NCBI GenBank assembly: GCA_930367215.1
Contig: OV884058.1
Span: 215,492,208-215,556,207 of the forward strand
Length of the DNA: 64,000 nt
From: Pollenia angustigena
Taxonomy: Eukaryota; Arthropoda; Insecta; Diptera; Polleniidae
Direction: 5' to 3'
The notes beneath the pieces were generated by a model. The model ran no database searches and was not told where the DNA came from. It saw only the letters and a program-made list of their open reading frames with translations. The translations under genes were made by a program, and so were the position numbers. This document shows, one piece after another, positions 34,785 to 44,639 of the stretch (position 1 is the first letter of the stretch; each line of letters begins with the position of its first letter).

Positions 34785-36092
34785 CTATCTCTTAATAACT
34801 AAATTTCTATAATTATTCGCTATATGTTCTGTGTCTGCTTTAAAATTTATTCTCTGTGCAATTGGTGTATTAATTATGTGTAACATTTCTAATATATATC
34901 TGCGTTTGTAGTTAGTTTCAGTGTTTAAAACCGACGCTTCTTCAAAATTTGGATAGTGATTAGATTGATGACAATGATGACTTAATGCTGTCTTTTTAGA
35001 ATTAATGTCCCTATATTTTTGATCAGATCTATGTCCCGGAATTCTAGTCCTTAATTTGTTCTTAGTTGTACCAATGTAAACCTGGTTGCATCTTTCATTA
35101 TCATTTCCTTTACAAGGAATTTTGTAGACAATGTTAGACATATCCCATTTACTAGTTCTATCCTTTGTCTTGCTAAATAAACTATTCAATGTATTATAAG
35201 CTTTGTATGCTATCTTATATTTATCAGTGTCAAAAATTCTTGATTCTTTTATCCTTTCCGAAACATTTGATATATACGATAATGATTTGTATATCATCGG
35301 TTCTGTTGTTCTCATAATTCTAGCATTCCCATTACTCCTATCTCTATATTGATTAATTAATCCATTACTCAAACTATTTGGAAAATTGTTATCCCTTAAT
35401 ATATTTCTAATTCTAATTATGTTTTTTCTATGATAAACCTTGTCACTAATTGTTAGTACCCTATTAATTAAATTTCTAGCAGTATTTATAATAATCCGTC
35501 TACTCTGTCCAGAATAATAATTTAAAATTCTGCCTGATGCTGTTGGTTTTTGATACCAATCTATTAATAAATTATTTCCCTTTCTTATTATTAAAGTATC
35601 TAAGAAAGGTAATTTTGAGTTACTTTCCATTTCCAAAGTAAATTTAATATTACTATTAAACTCATTAAATGTGTCCAACAAGTTATTTACCCCACCTTCA
35701 GTAATAATGCAGAAAAGGTCGTCAACATATTTTATCATTATCTTAGGTTTAATATTCAGTTTTCCAATGGATGTGTCAAGTAACCTTTCCATTACAATAT
35801 CCGCTACAATTGGAGAAGCAGGAGATCCCATTGGAAGTCCTTTCAGTTGTGTATATACTTTCCCATTACAACCAAAATATCTGTTGTCCTCTATACAAAA
35901 TTTTAAAATTCTTAAAAACAGTCCCTTGTCAATTTTCGTATATTGCTCTACTATGCTCCATTTTTCCTCTATTATTTCAAGTGCCAAATCGACTGGTACA
36001 CTAGGAAATAGCGATACCACATCTAATGAAATTAATTTTTCATTTGTTTGTATACAATGATTACTTACTTTATAGGAATTTTCATTAGCCAA
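34785..36092 (-). CDS. Penelope-like protein: reverse transcriptase C-terminal part + GIY-YIG endonuclease, 5' truncated
   Basis: 435 codons without a stop. The first codon is TTG inside the terminal repeat, so the N-terminal RT part is missing and this is not a complete gene. RT: LDVVSLF (residues 23-29, carrying the first catalytic Asp), GLPMGSPASP (85-94), YVDD (122-125). GIY-YIG endonuclease: IVYKIPC (321-327), C-NQVYIGTT (335-343), Arg near 348-350, H-rich SHHCHQSNH (371-379), RRYILE (397-402) with the likely metal-binding Glu. The Penelope class pairs a telomerase-like RT with GIY-YIG nicking in one polypeptide. Uninterrupted reading suggests fairly recent activity, but as it stands it cannot encode the full enzyme. 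Confidence 0.88.
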   Translation of the reverse strand: MANENSYKVSNHCIQTNEKLISLDVVSLFPSVPVDLALEIIEEKWSIVEQYTKIDKGLFLRILKFCIEDNRYFGCNGKVYTQLKGLPMGSPASPIVADIVMERLLDTSIGKLNIKPKIMIKYVDDLFCIITEGGVNNLLDTFNEFNSNIKFTLEMESNSKLPFLDTLIIRKGNNLLIDWYQKPTASGRILNYYSGQSRRIIINTARNLINRVLTISDKVYHRKNIIRIRNILRDNNFPNSLSNGLINQYRDRSNGNARIMRTTEPMIYKSLSYISNVSERIKESRIFDTDKYKIAYKAYNTLNSLFSKTKDRTSKWDMSNIVYKIPCKGNDNERCNQVYIGTTKNKLRTRIPGHRSDQKYRDINSKKTALSHHCHQSNHYPNFEEASVLNTETNYKRRYILEMLHIINTPIAQRINFKADTEHIANNYRNLVIKR

Positions 36093-36315
36093 AATATTTT
36101 TTTATTATTGTAAATTTGGTTTTCGAATTAGGTTTATAGATAGGAAATTTTTTCAGTTTATATGAATTGTTATACTTTAGTTAAATTTTATTTTTTGTTA
36201 TAATGGTTTTTGAAAAAATTTTTATGACAAATAGGTTTTTGAATTTAATTTTTTGACAAATTTTTTTCATTATTTTGTTATCGTTTTTTGTTTTTTATTA
36301 AACTTTGTTAATTTC

Positions 36316-36344
36316 CTGAAGATGCTAACCAAAGGTTAGCGAAA
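36316..36344 (+). ncRNA. Hammerhead-ribozyme-like core in the Penelope terminal repeat (candidate)
   Basis: CTGAAGA (36316-36322), a perfect 7-bp stem GCTAACC / GGTTAGC with AAA loop (324-340), then GAAA (341-344). This is the CUGANGA - stem II - GAAA order of hammerhead ribozymes, which are known in Penelope-like terminal repeats. Stem III could pair ATATT with AATAT downstream. A matching stem I was not found. The mirror copy at 34170-34199 (minus strand) has CTAAAGA, breaking the core. Confidence 0.4.
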
Positions 36345-37130
36345 TATTGAAAATAATAAATATAATATTTTATAAAAAAAGACCTCAAGCTTAAATAATT
36401 AAAAAGTTATTATAAAAATAAAGGTCAAATAAAAATAAATAACATTAAAATTTATTTTTAATAGTAAAACACATGTAACCGCAAAGTAAAAAATTTAACT
36501 TTAATCGCCATTTTTAATGATTACATTTATTTTTCGCTTTAGTATTGCCAAGTTTATTTTTGATTTGATTTAACATTTGACATCAAATTGATAAAAAATT
36601 TGATATCAAATGTTTATTTTCAAATCATTATCAATTTGAATTTAAATGTTAAATCAAACAATTGAAAAACGTTTGAGAATTGTGTTTGATGTCAAATGAC
36701 AAAGTCATTTCATATCAAAGGTTTGACTTCGTGTTTGTGTTATGAAGACAATTTTGACAACTCGGTTCTTTTTATAGAGCAGCATGTCTACACTCCCAAA
36801 TGAGTCTACCTTGGGAAATCCCATTTTAAAAGATGATTTACAGATCTTGTTGATGTTGTTAGAGTTTAAAAGTCAGTTTTTTGGTGTTTGTATTACACGT
36901 ACTAAATATGTAAAGTCAAATGAACTGAATTGTTATTTTTTGTTATATTTCGTTAAATTTTTTATAGTTTTTATGTTAAATAGCCTAAAATTAAAAAAAG
37001 AATAGTTTTTTATATCTTTATGGTAAAATTTACCTAAATTTTTGTACAAAAAACCGTCCAGAAATTCGAATAATTCGGAAATTCGAATCGCCCTAAAAAC
37101 AAAGTGGTTTGAATTTCCGAGCGTGTACTG

Positions 37131-37457
37131 TATAAGTAAACAACTTAACTTCATCTTTCTCGTCTCTTAAATATCGAGTGCTTGTTGCGTTTGTTTTATA
37201 GTTATTCATCTTATGTCATTTTTCCTCGACGATTTGAATCACCTGCTTCGCTCTCTGAATCATGTTAATGAATCATGGTGTTTACACGACGTATCAACTT
37301 GCTTCGATTTGTCAGTTGTCCTTAATAAACAAATCAGTGTTGTCAACTTTGCATTTTCAAAACGCATCAAAATGGAGAAAAAACGCAGCAAGTTTAGAAT
37401 TTCTTTTTTATTAAAAATATTAAATTAATTTTGCATAACAGTTTTATATTAAAAATA
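37131..37457. other. Short AT-rich interval, nothing recognised
   Basis: A 71-codon ORF at 37213-37428 has no recognisable domain. Confidence 0.4.
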
Positions 37458-37693
37458 CAGTAGAATCGTATATTGTAGTTCAAGAGGAGTTGTGCACTTT
37501 TAACCAGTCGGTGCAAATTCAATCTAAGTTAATTTATTAAAACCAAGTAATTTAAATAAATTTAGTGTGTTATTTTCGAAAAATTTGGCTATTATTGCAT
37601 TTTTTACAATTGAATGCCGCTTAGAAAATTTAATAGTTCGAACAAGTTAAGAAGCCTTGGAATATTTCGGTTTACTTTTTCGCGATTCTACTG
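37458..37693. mobile_element. pogo/Tc1-like MITE, 236 bp
   Basis: TA at 37456-37457 and 37694-37695; ends CAGTAGAATCG on both sides in inverted orientation. Non-coding. Confidence 0.7.
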
Positions 37694-37798
37694 TATAACA
37701 AGAAAATAGTCTTCCCAGTTCAGAGTTTTAAGAAAAAAAAAATAAAACTTATCAAACATAAAAAAAAACTACACCAATTTGTTTGCATTCATTTAAGG

Positions 37799-38040
37799 CG
37801 AATTCAACAAGGTAAGCTATTTAGAGCAACTGCTCGCCAGCTGTTAAGTCCAATTTATCAAAAAATTTTCTTGTTAATTTTTTGGTTTTAATTACATTTA
37901 ATTGTCAAAGTTAAAATTTTTTGAGAAAAAACTAATTTTGTGTGAAACTTTTATTAAAATTGATGACAAAGTATGTATACTTCTGTTGTTTTTGTTAGAG
38001 TTGTAATTGTTGTAGCGACGAGTTTACCTTGTTGAATTCG
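37799..38040. mobile_element. MITE with CGAATTCAACAAGGTAA ends
   Basis: Ends CGAATTCAACAAGGTAAGCT and (inverted) CGAATTCAACAAGGTAAACT. A decayed relative of one end (GACAAGGTTAACTCG) is at about 33470-33487. Confidence 0.72.
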
Positions 38041-38377
38041 ACTCAGTATTCATATCGTCGTGCCGAAGTTATCTTGCCGTATATCACAAAAATTTTTTTT
38101 TGGGAAATCGAATCTTAAGGTTAAAATTTTTATACGCAAAAATGTACGTGAAAAAAGTCGTCCAATATTTTTGTCTGATAAAAAATTTTCAATTTTGTCG
38201 TATACTCCACTTTTTGCGATATATTTTTTAGTTTGTATGATATAAGTCAAAATAAGGTATTAAAAACCTACATTCACGTGTTTTACCAATATTGAAAATT
38301 AAGTTATAATAACATTCGAAACGAAAATTTATGCAAGTGACAAATGTATTTACGTATGGTTATAGTTTTTATATTCA

Positions 38378-39032
38378 CCCCTATCGTGAATAATTTTTCC
38401 CTCGTGATTTTTCCCCTTTGCACATATTTGCGATCATGAACAAGTCCCATGAAAAAATGTAATTCAAAGGAGAATAATAACGTGAAAAAATTTTCACGGG
38501 AAAAAATTGCCTTTATCGTGAAAAATGTTTTCCCTAGTAATTTGTTCACATTTCCCTTAGATTTTCTCACTTTATTTTTGCTAGGGAACAGAACACGTAT
38601 GTAAGTGACTCCTCCTATAAACCGATTATTAAGGGTTAATAAAGTTAATAAGGCACAAACCGATATATTGCTCAACAAAATGCAAAACAACAGGTCGATT
38701 GCCTGCGGATTTGTGAAGCTTTCGCTTGACTTGGTGGCAGAATTTTGGAAAATATTTTACTACATTAAATTTAAAAAGTGCAAAAAACTAACGTTGTAAT
38801 CATACTATCCCTACCTTTTTTATTTTAACTTTTCTTTAAAATATATACTTGTATATTTTGAACAAAAATTTCATTGATTTTTTAATTTTGTTAATCTTTC
38901 TTCTTTTTTTACATTCACTGGAACTGATAGAGTTTAAAATTTTTCACATGCAATTCACGATTGCTTTTTTCCCTTCGAGGGGAATGAAAATTTTATGGGA
39001 ACAAAAATTCCACTTGTTATTCACGATAGGGG
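38378..39032. mobile_element. MITE with CCCCTATCGTGAATAA ends
   Basis: Left 38378-38393 and right 39017-39032 are inverted copies (16 bp perfect). Private words TTCACGATA, GGGAAAAA and their inverses fill the terminal zones (ATTTTCACGGGAAAAAATTG near 38490). ORFs inside are not supported. Confidence 0.7.
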
Positions 39033-39085
39033 ATTATCGAATTTCCTTATGTATGAATAATTTTAAGGTTTATTATTACTTAAAT

Positions 39086-39894
39086 GGGGTCTTACCATAA
39101 TGCACGATGTTAACTGTGAGTCACACCGTAACGTCAAATTTTTGTCCAACTTAATTTGACATTTCTTGGTATCAGTGTCAAATGCATGCATGGAGAGGTG
39201 CAGCATTGAGCAGCGCGTTAAGATTGCTGAAGCCTTTTACGAAAATGGGCGGTCAAATAAAAAATACATTTTGTAAACATCTTGATTTTTTTGGTCAGCA
39301 TAATTGATCAAATGTGTCCACAATCGGGATAATTGTGCACCAATTTTAGCAAACCAGCTCTGTAGGAAATGTGAAAACGCCTGTGCATGCATGCTTGGTG
39401 AGGTTTATGGCCAGGCGGCATCATCGGGCCTTACTTCTTCGAAAATGAGGTATGGTGTTCGCTATCGCGAGCTGATAACGGATTTATTTTTGCCAGAAAT
39501 GGAGGATATGTACATGGACGATAATAAGTTCCAAAAGAATGGCCATGTTAATTGTACGTCACGATCATATGATTTGAAACCATTTGCCTTCTTTCTTTGG
39601 TAATATTAAAAATAAAAAGTGTACGTCAATAAGCCAAAAACAATTCAAGAGCTAAAGGATTAGATAATTTGACACATTAACTACATTGAACCTCAATAAT
39701 GTGTCAGAGCCATTGAAAATATGGACCATAGGACAGAGGTATGCAACCGAAGCCAAGACGAGCATTTGGTTGATATTTTGTCCCACACATATTTGTCACA
39801 GATCCTTCTATAATAATAAAAAATATTTAGAGAATTCTCTAAAAACTTTTTGTTTTATTTACAATTAACAATGTGCATTATGGTTGGGCCACCC
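39086..39894 (+). pseudogene. Old DD41D mariner relic
   Basis: Imperfect inverted ends share ACCATAATGCAC. The N-terminal reading is MERCSIEQRVKIAEAFYENG followed by stops; later GVRYRELITDLFLPEMEDMY and SRSYDLKPFAFFLW are recognisable against the better copies at 41749 and 62934. Many stops, frameshifts and deletions; the second catalytic region (QQDGA) is reduced to KFQKNGH. Clearly an older, separate lineage of the same mariner group. Confidence 0.8.
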
Positions 39895-40076
39895 TGAATA
39901 TTTAAACTTTAATTGCTTAACAATAAAATGAATTTAAGCATTATAGCAATAATTCCATCAATATAAATAGCCGTTGTGTACAACGTCCAAAAAATATCCT
40001 TACATATAAAACGAAAAATGTTAAAATAACAGCAATATTAATAAGATAGTCTCTTTTTTGTAATATGCCTAATATA

Positions 40077-41102
40077 GGGTGCGTTCGTAAATGCATCACT
40101 GCGCTGCATCAGTGACACAGAAAAAAAAATCAATGTTAATTCGTTCAAAACAAGGTTGATTTTACATTTTTCAGTAGTGATTTTGCTTCATTGTTGTTTC
40201 ATGTTAATTTAACATGATTTTACAATAACTTGCGAACAACATTTTTTTCTTTTAAAATAACTATAATTCATGTTAATTTAACATTGCAGTAAAGTTAGAG
40301 CAAAATGTAATTAATATTGAAATAACAATCCGAATCACGTTGAATGCAAGTTATTTAAAGTTGAAACAGCGTGAATTTCATGTAGAATCAAATTGGTTGG
40401 AGTGTGATATAACAGTGTGAAGACAACATATGCATTTAATTAAGAATAATTTAAAACACTTACCCCTGTAACACATGTTTCAATTATTTTGTATCTCCTT
40501 TGCTAACAGAAGCATCAGCAGAATGGCCCGATATTGTTTTCGTCATCATTCTACTTTGAAAACTTGATGTACTATTTAACTAAATAATTTTAATTAAAAG
40601 AATACGGGAATTGTCTTCTTTTTATAACATATTTTAAACATGAAAATAAAAAGATCTACATACTTAAGTGTGTATGCATGTTAATTTAACAAGATAAACT
40701 TTTGATTTTAATATAAAACAGGTTTTTATGGAATCAATATTGAACAATGTTATTTTAACAGTGAATAATATTAAATAAACGTGATTTAAGATTATTTTAA
40801 TATTTTTCATTTAAAATTAATATGAAATAATGATAAATTTAAATAAAGGGTATACTTTTGCAGAAATTTACCATGATTCTCAATCAACATTTCGCCATGT
40901 TATTTTAACATTTGTATTTTTTTCTGTGTGGATTTAAAGTGGTTATATTTTTATCAGTGAAGTAAATGTGGACCAAAAAATTGTGAAATACTCCACAAAA
41001 ATAATAGTCACACAATAATAAAAGTTGTTATTATTCTTTTATCGCCCTTAAAAAAAGTTTGCTTTTCTGATGCAACGCAGTGATGCATTTACGAACGTAC
41101 CC
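40077..41102. mobile_element. MITE with 36-bp TIR, split by an ACACAG element
   Basis: Left GGGTGCGTTCGTAAATGCAT... and right (inverted) GGGTACGTTCGTAAATGCAT... differ at only a few of 36 positions. ATA flanks both ends (40074-40076, 41103-41105), a possible 3-bp duplication. Without the 815-bp inner element it is about 210 bp. Confidence 0.8.
40115..40929. mobile_element. ACACAG-ended element, private word TGTTAATTTAACA
   Basis: Ends ACACAGAAAAAAAAATCAATG and (inverted) ACACAGAAAAAAATACAAATG. CATGTTAATTTAACATG and partial versions occur many times across all 815 bp. Non-coding. Sits just inside the left TIR of the 40077-41102 element. Confidence 0.75.
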
Positions 41103-41394
41103 ATACTTTGTTCACATACAACAAGATAACGCAAGATTTTTTTAATTGAAAGTTTTCATACGTTTTTTGTCGTATATCAACAATTATGCTAAAAACGGTA
41201 TTATAACGCATTAATTTTTTCGCAAAAGTGGATATACAACAAAATGGCTTCGTAATATCTCATTAACCATTAGAGATACAGACGTGAGGATTGAACAGAT
41301 CGATAGATATGTTAAATTTACCACAGGAAACGGTCTTATCTCATTTTTTTCGATTTTGTGATATACGACAAGATAACTCCGGAACGACGATATG

Positions 41395-41748
41395 TACTAG
41401 ATACAATTTTTTAATTGCATAAAATATATACAATTTTTTTTTAAAGAGATCAACACTAAATATCTAGCAAGGATTCAAAATTTACCGTTTTATTAAAATA
41501 TTTTTAAAAATATATATTTTTTTAAGAAGTTTAATATTTTCATATTAAAAATATCAATAAAACAGCCTTTTACATTTTACATAGTTAAAAAAGAAAAACT
41601 AAAAACTTTGTAAAAAAAATTAAACACGTTTCTACATAAATACAAATACATACCCCCATATTCAAAAAAAATATTTTGGACTTATGACAGGTTTATTAAA
41701 CAAATTTTCATAAAAAATTCGTTTTATAATGAATATAAGGGGATAGTA
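41395..41748. other. AT-rich interval, nothing recognised
   Basis: No features supported. Confidence 0.4.
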
Positions 41749-42679
41749 AAGGGTGGTTAAATTGTAAGGGCCGATGTTGAATGTGACCCACACCTAAACG
41801 CCAAGTTTTTTTCCGAATTTTATTTGACATTTCTCTATTTCAGACTTACTCAATTTGAACCATGGAGAGATACACAATCCAACAACGTGTTAAAGTTATC
41901 CAGACTTATTATGAAAATGGGCGTTCAAATCAAAATGCATATCGTGCACTTCGTGATTCAGCGATGAGGCACATTTTCACCTCAGTGGATTCGTCAATAA
42001 ACAGAATTGCCGCATTTGGGCGAATGAGAATCCAAGAGTGATTGTCGAAAAACCAATGCACCCACAAAGAGTGACTGTTTGGTGCGGTTTATGGGCTGGC
42101 GGCATCATCGGGCCGTATTTTTTCCAAAATGAGGCCGGTCAGGCAGTTACTGTGAATGGTGTTCGCTATCGTGAAATGATAACGAACTTTTTATGGCCCG
42201 AATTGGAAGATGTGGATGTGGACGATATGTGGTTTCAGCAGGACGGTGCCACTTGCCACACAGCTAACGAAACAATGGCTCCTTGGCGCAACAAATTCAA
42301 TGGCCGTGTTATCTCACGTAATGGCGATGTCAATTGACCGCCAAGATCATGTGATTTGACACCGTTGGACTTTTTTCTTTGGGGTTATTTGAAAGAAAAG
42401 GTGTACGTCGATAAGCCAGCAATAATTCAAGAGCTAAAGGATAAGATAATTCGGCACATTAACGGCATAGAACCTCCATTATGCCTCAGGGTCATCGAAA
42501 ATTTGGACCATCGGATGGAGGTGTGCCGCCGTGGTCGCGGCGCCCATTTGGCCGATATTTTGTTCCATACATAATTGAGTGATACCAATATATCATAATA
42601 AAATAAAACTACAATAATTTCCTAAATAGTTTGTGTTTTATTCAAAATCAACATCGGCCCTTGAAATTTAACTACCCTT
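41749..42679 (+). mobile_element. DD41D ('rosa'-type) mariner, internally deleted, copy 1
   Basis: TA at 41747-41748 and 42680-42681. Ends AAGGGTGGTTAAATTGTAAG and (inverted) AAGGGTAGTTAAATTTCAAG, continuing GGCCGATGTTG. About 930 bp, the same length as copy 2 at 62934-63863, with the same internal deletion. Confidence 0.9.
41862..42574 (+). pseudogene. DD41D mariner transposase, deleted and interrupted (copy 1)
   Basis: ATG at 41862: MERYTIQQRVKVIQTYYENG... then after about 33 residues the reading jumps to the catalytic region. SDEAHFHLSGF lies in another frame, so the deletion junction (near 41950-41962) is out of frame. The catalytic frame then gives VWCGLWAGGIIGPYFF, WFQQDGATCHTA and TPLDFFLWGY, but a TGA at 42335-42337 replaces the Trp codon seen in copy 2. 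Most of the N-terminal helix-turn-helix DNA-binding region is gone. Not functional. Confidence 0.88.
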
Positions 42680-43298
42680 TATTTATGTTTGCATTCATTT
42701 TCGTAAATTAATTTAATAAGTTCTGTTTAAAACTTTTGAAAAAGTGATCAAAAATTTTTTATAATTATTTCAAATTTATAAAGTTTATATTTTCATCATT
42801 ATTGTAATCGCAGAAAAAATTTTAAGAAGCACCAAAAAATGGTGCGAAACGCCCCGAGTTGACAACTCTGGAACAATCGATTTTTACAGTTACATAGTTC
42901 AGATAAATTTGCGATAAAAATTAGAGAAGAGAGTAATTTCGCAAGTAGATTCATATTGAATTAAATATGAATCTACTTGCTTCTCTTTCAAAATTTTGTA
43001 TAGCGAAGCAGTTGCTTCGTTCATGATTGGGATGTGAAGCATGAATAGAGAGCGAAGCACGTACCTTGCAAACATGGCATTACTGAATAAATACGAAGCG
43101 AATACAAATTTAAGTGAAGATTTCATGAACATCATTATTAAATTTCATGCAGATGTTTAGTACATAGGAAACTTTCTGTTTTTATCGCACTATGAAGGGT
43201 ATATAAGATTCGGCATAGCCGAGTATAGCAAAAAGGTTTAGATTTTAAGTGTGTTTATTGTGTGAGTTTTGCTAAGTTGTTTATAATGCTATGCTTAT
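42680..43298. other. Interval with a 17-bp-arm hairpin and a GATTCGGCATAGCCGA block
   Basis: 42941-42957 (GCAAGTAGATTCATATT) is perfectly complementary to 42964-42980. GAAGC words recur at 43010-43090. GATTCGGCATAGCCGA near 43208-43223 matches the TTCGGCTGTGCCGAA block near 53532 and belongs to a dispersed fly repeat. No gene. Confidence 0.6.
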
Positions 43299-43500
43299 CC
43301 TGCAAATAATATTGGAATACATGATCCATTTTGATCAAATGGACTTCTCCTTGGACTGGTCTAAAGTAATGCAGGCATGGACCATGTCATTGTTAAAAAG
43401 TGTTTGTAGTGAGACGACATGTCTTCGTTTTTTAACGACATGTTTTCGTTTTTAAACGACTTGTAAACTAATCCTCCTAAGTAAACCATGGAGTAGTTTT
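43299..43500. mobile_element. Truncated CCTGCAAATAAT-family MITE
   Basis: CCTGCAAATAATATTGGAAT... followed by GATCCATTTTGATCAAATGGAC and CTTGGACTGGTC matches the copies at 43817-44614. Shows the uninterrupted left-end sequence. The right end is missing. Confidence 0.72.
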
Positions 43501-43816
43501 AAGACTTGATAATTACATTTTTAAACAAGTTTTAACTTTATTGATTTTTCTGCAAATTCACCCTATTCACATTGCATATGAGTGCGTATTGTATCTACCG
43601 CTGCATTATTGCTGACAGCTTTCATAAATGTTACTAGAAAATTTGCTATATTGACGATTAATAGAATTTCTTTATCCGACATTCCCTTAACGTAATTTCC
43701 CGAGAAATATAATTTTCCGAAAATTTAGTGGGGAAAAATAATGGAAAAATGAAATGAATTGAAATACTTTACCTCACTCATACATTTACAATTCATAAGA
43801 AATTATATAATTATAG

Positions 43817-44614
43817 CCCTGCAAATAATCCCTGCAGATAATATTGAACTACGTGATCCCTTTTGATCAAATAGACTACTCCCTGGACTGGTCCAATGTT
43901 ATGCAGGCAGGCATGCCCCGTGTTATTTTTAAAAAGAGTTTGTAGTGAAACGACATGACTTCGTTTTTAAGCGGAGTGTTTTTGTTTTTAAACGAAGTTA
44001 AAAGTTATCTTCTGGAGTATTTCATGGAGTAGTTTCAAAACTAACCCACAAGGACTATGTTTGAACATGGATTAGTTTTAAGAATACTCCGTTGTAATGC
44101 AAAACTGGGTGTTATGGTCCACTCCTAGGACATCGTGATGTTAAATCGACCACGTTCTTACCATATATTTGGAGTAGCTTTGGAGTACTCCTACTGCTTT
44201 ATGGACTATTCTTTACATGCATGTATGGACTAGTCTCGTTATCTGCAGGGATATTGGACTTCCTGATCCATTTTGATCAAACGGACTACTCCCTGGACTG
44301 GTCCAATATAATGCAAGCATGGACCATGTCATTGTTAAATAGAGTTTGTGGTGAAACGACATGTCTTCGTTTTTTAACGACATGTTTTCGTTTTTAAACG
44401 ATTTCAAAGCTAATCCTCTGGAAAATACCATGGAGTAGTTTTAAGACTACTCCTTTGTAATGAAAAGCTGAGTTATATGGTCCAGCCGTAGGACATCGTA
44501 ATGTTAAATAGACCATGTTTTTTTCCATACATTGGGTTGTCCTTTGGGCTAGTCCTAGTCCCTTATGGGCTACATTTTACATGCGTGTATGGACTGGTCG
44601 CATTATTTGCAGGG
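43817..44614. mobile_element. CCCTGCAAATAAT MITE containing another copy of its own family
   Basis: Outer ends CCCTGCAAATAAT at 43817-43829 and inverted at 44602-44614. Words GGACTACTCC, GGACTGGTCC and GGAGTAGT recur. The inner copy (43830-44250) inserted 13 bp from the left end. Confidence 0.82.
43830..44250. mobile_element. Inner CCCTGCAGATAA MITE (self-insertion)
   Basis: 421 bp, ends CCCTGCAGATAA and inverted CTGCAGGG. Comparing its flanks (...AATAAT | ATATTGG...) with the uninterrupted copy at 43305-43315 (AATAATATTGG) shows an AT duplication of 2 bp. Confidence 0.8.
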
Positions 44615-44639
44615 AAGTAAGGCACTTAAAAGACCGAAT

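Larger units (their letters stand above)
34102..36417 (-). mobile_element. Penelope-like retroelement with inverted ~330-bp terminal repeats
   Basis: The arm at about 34102-34447 is the reverse complement of about 36071-36417 with few differences. The upstream arm includes the first codons of the truncated ORF (GGCTAATGAAAATTCCTATA is in both arms). Between them lies the RT / GIY-YIG ORF on the minus strand. Inverted, partly copied terminal repeats and 5' truncation are usual for Penelope-like elements. Confidence 0.85.
33588..36738. mobile_element. ACAAACACGAAG-ended element, private word TTTGATATCAAA, middle layer
   Basis: Ends ACAAACACGAAGGTTTGAT and (inverted) ACAAACACGAAGTCAAACC. Terminal zones carry TCAAATGATTTGA / TTGATATCAAA variants and CAAACGTTTGA palindromes. 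Interrupted by the Penelope-like element. Confidence 0.65.
33266..37130. mobile_element. pogo/Tc1-like non-autonomous element, outermost layer of a nest
   Basis: TA at 33264-33265 and 37131-37132. Ends CAGTAGACACTCAGTGATTC and (inverted) CAGTACACGCTCGGAAATTC. AATTCGAATTTCC words mark both terminal zones. Most of its length is later insertions (33588-36738 and the Penelope-like element within). Confidence 0.65.
38051..41394. mobile_element. 3.3-kb element with ~35-40-bp TIRs holding four nested elements
   Basis: Left CATATCGTCGTGCCGAAGTT... and right (inverted) CATATCGTCGTTCCGGAGTT... stay similar through ATCTTGxCGTATATCACAAAA. Terminal zones share GTATATCACA / GTCGTATA words. Removing the insertions at 38378-39032, 39086-39894 and 40077-41102 leaves a non-coding element under 1 kb. 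Confidence 0.75.

Noticed and set aside
42356..42574. 72-codon ORF as an independent gene
   Set aside because: It is the C-terminal part of the mariner transposase after a premature TGA.
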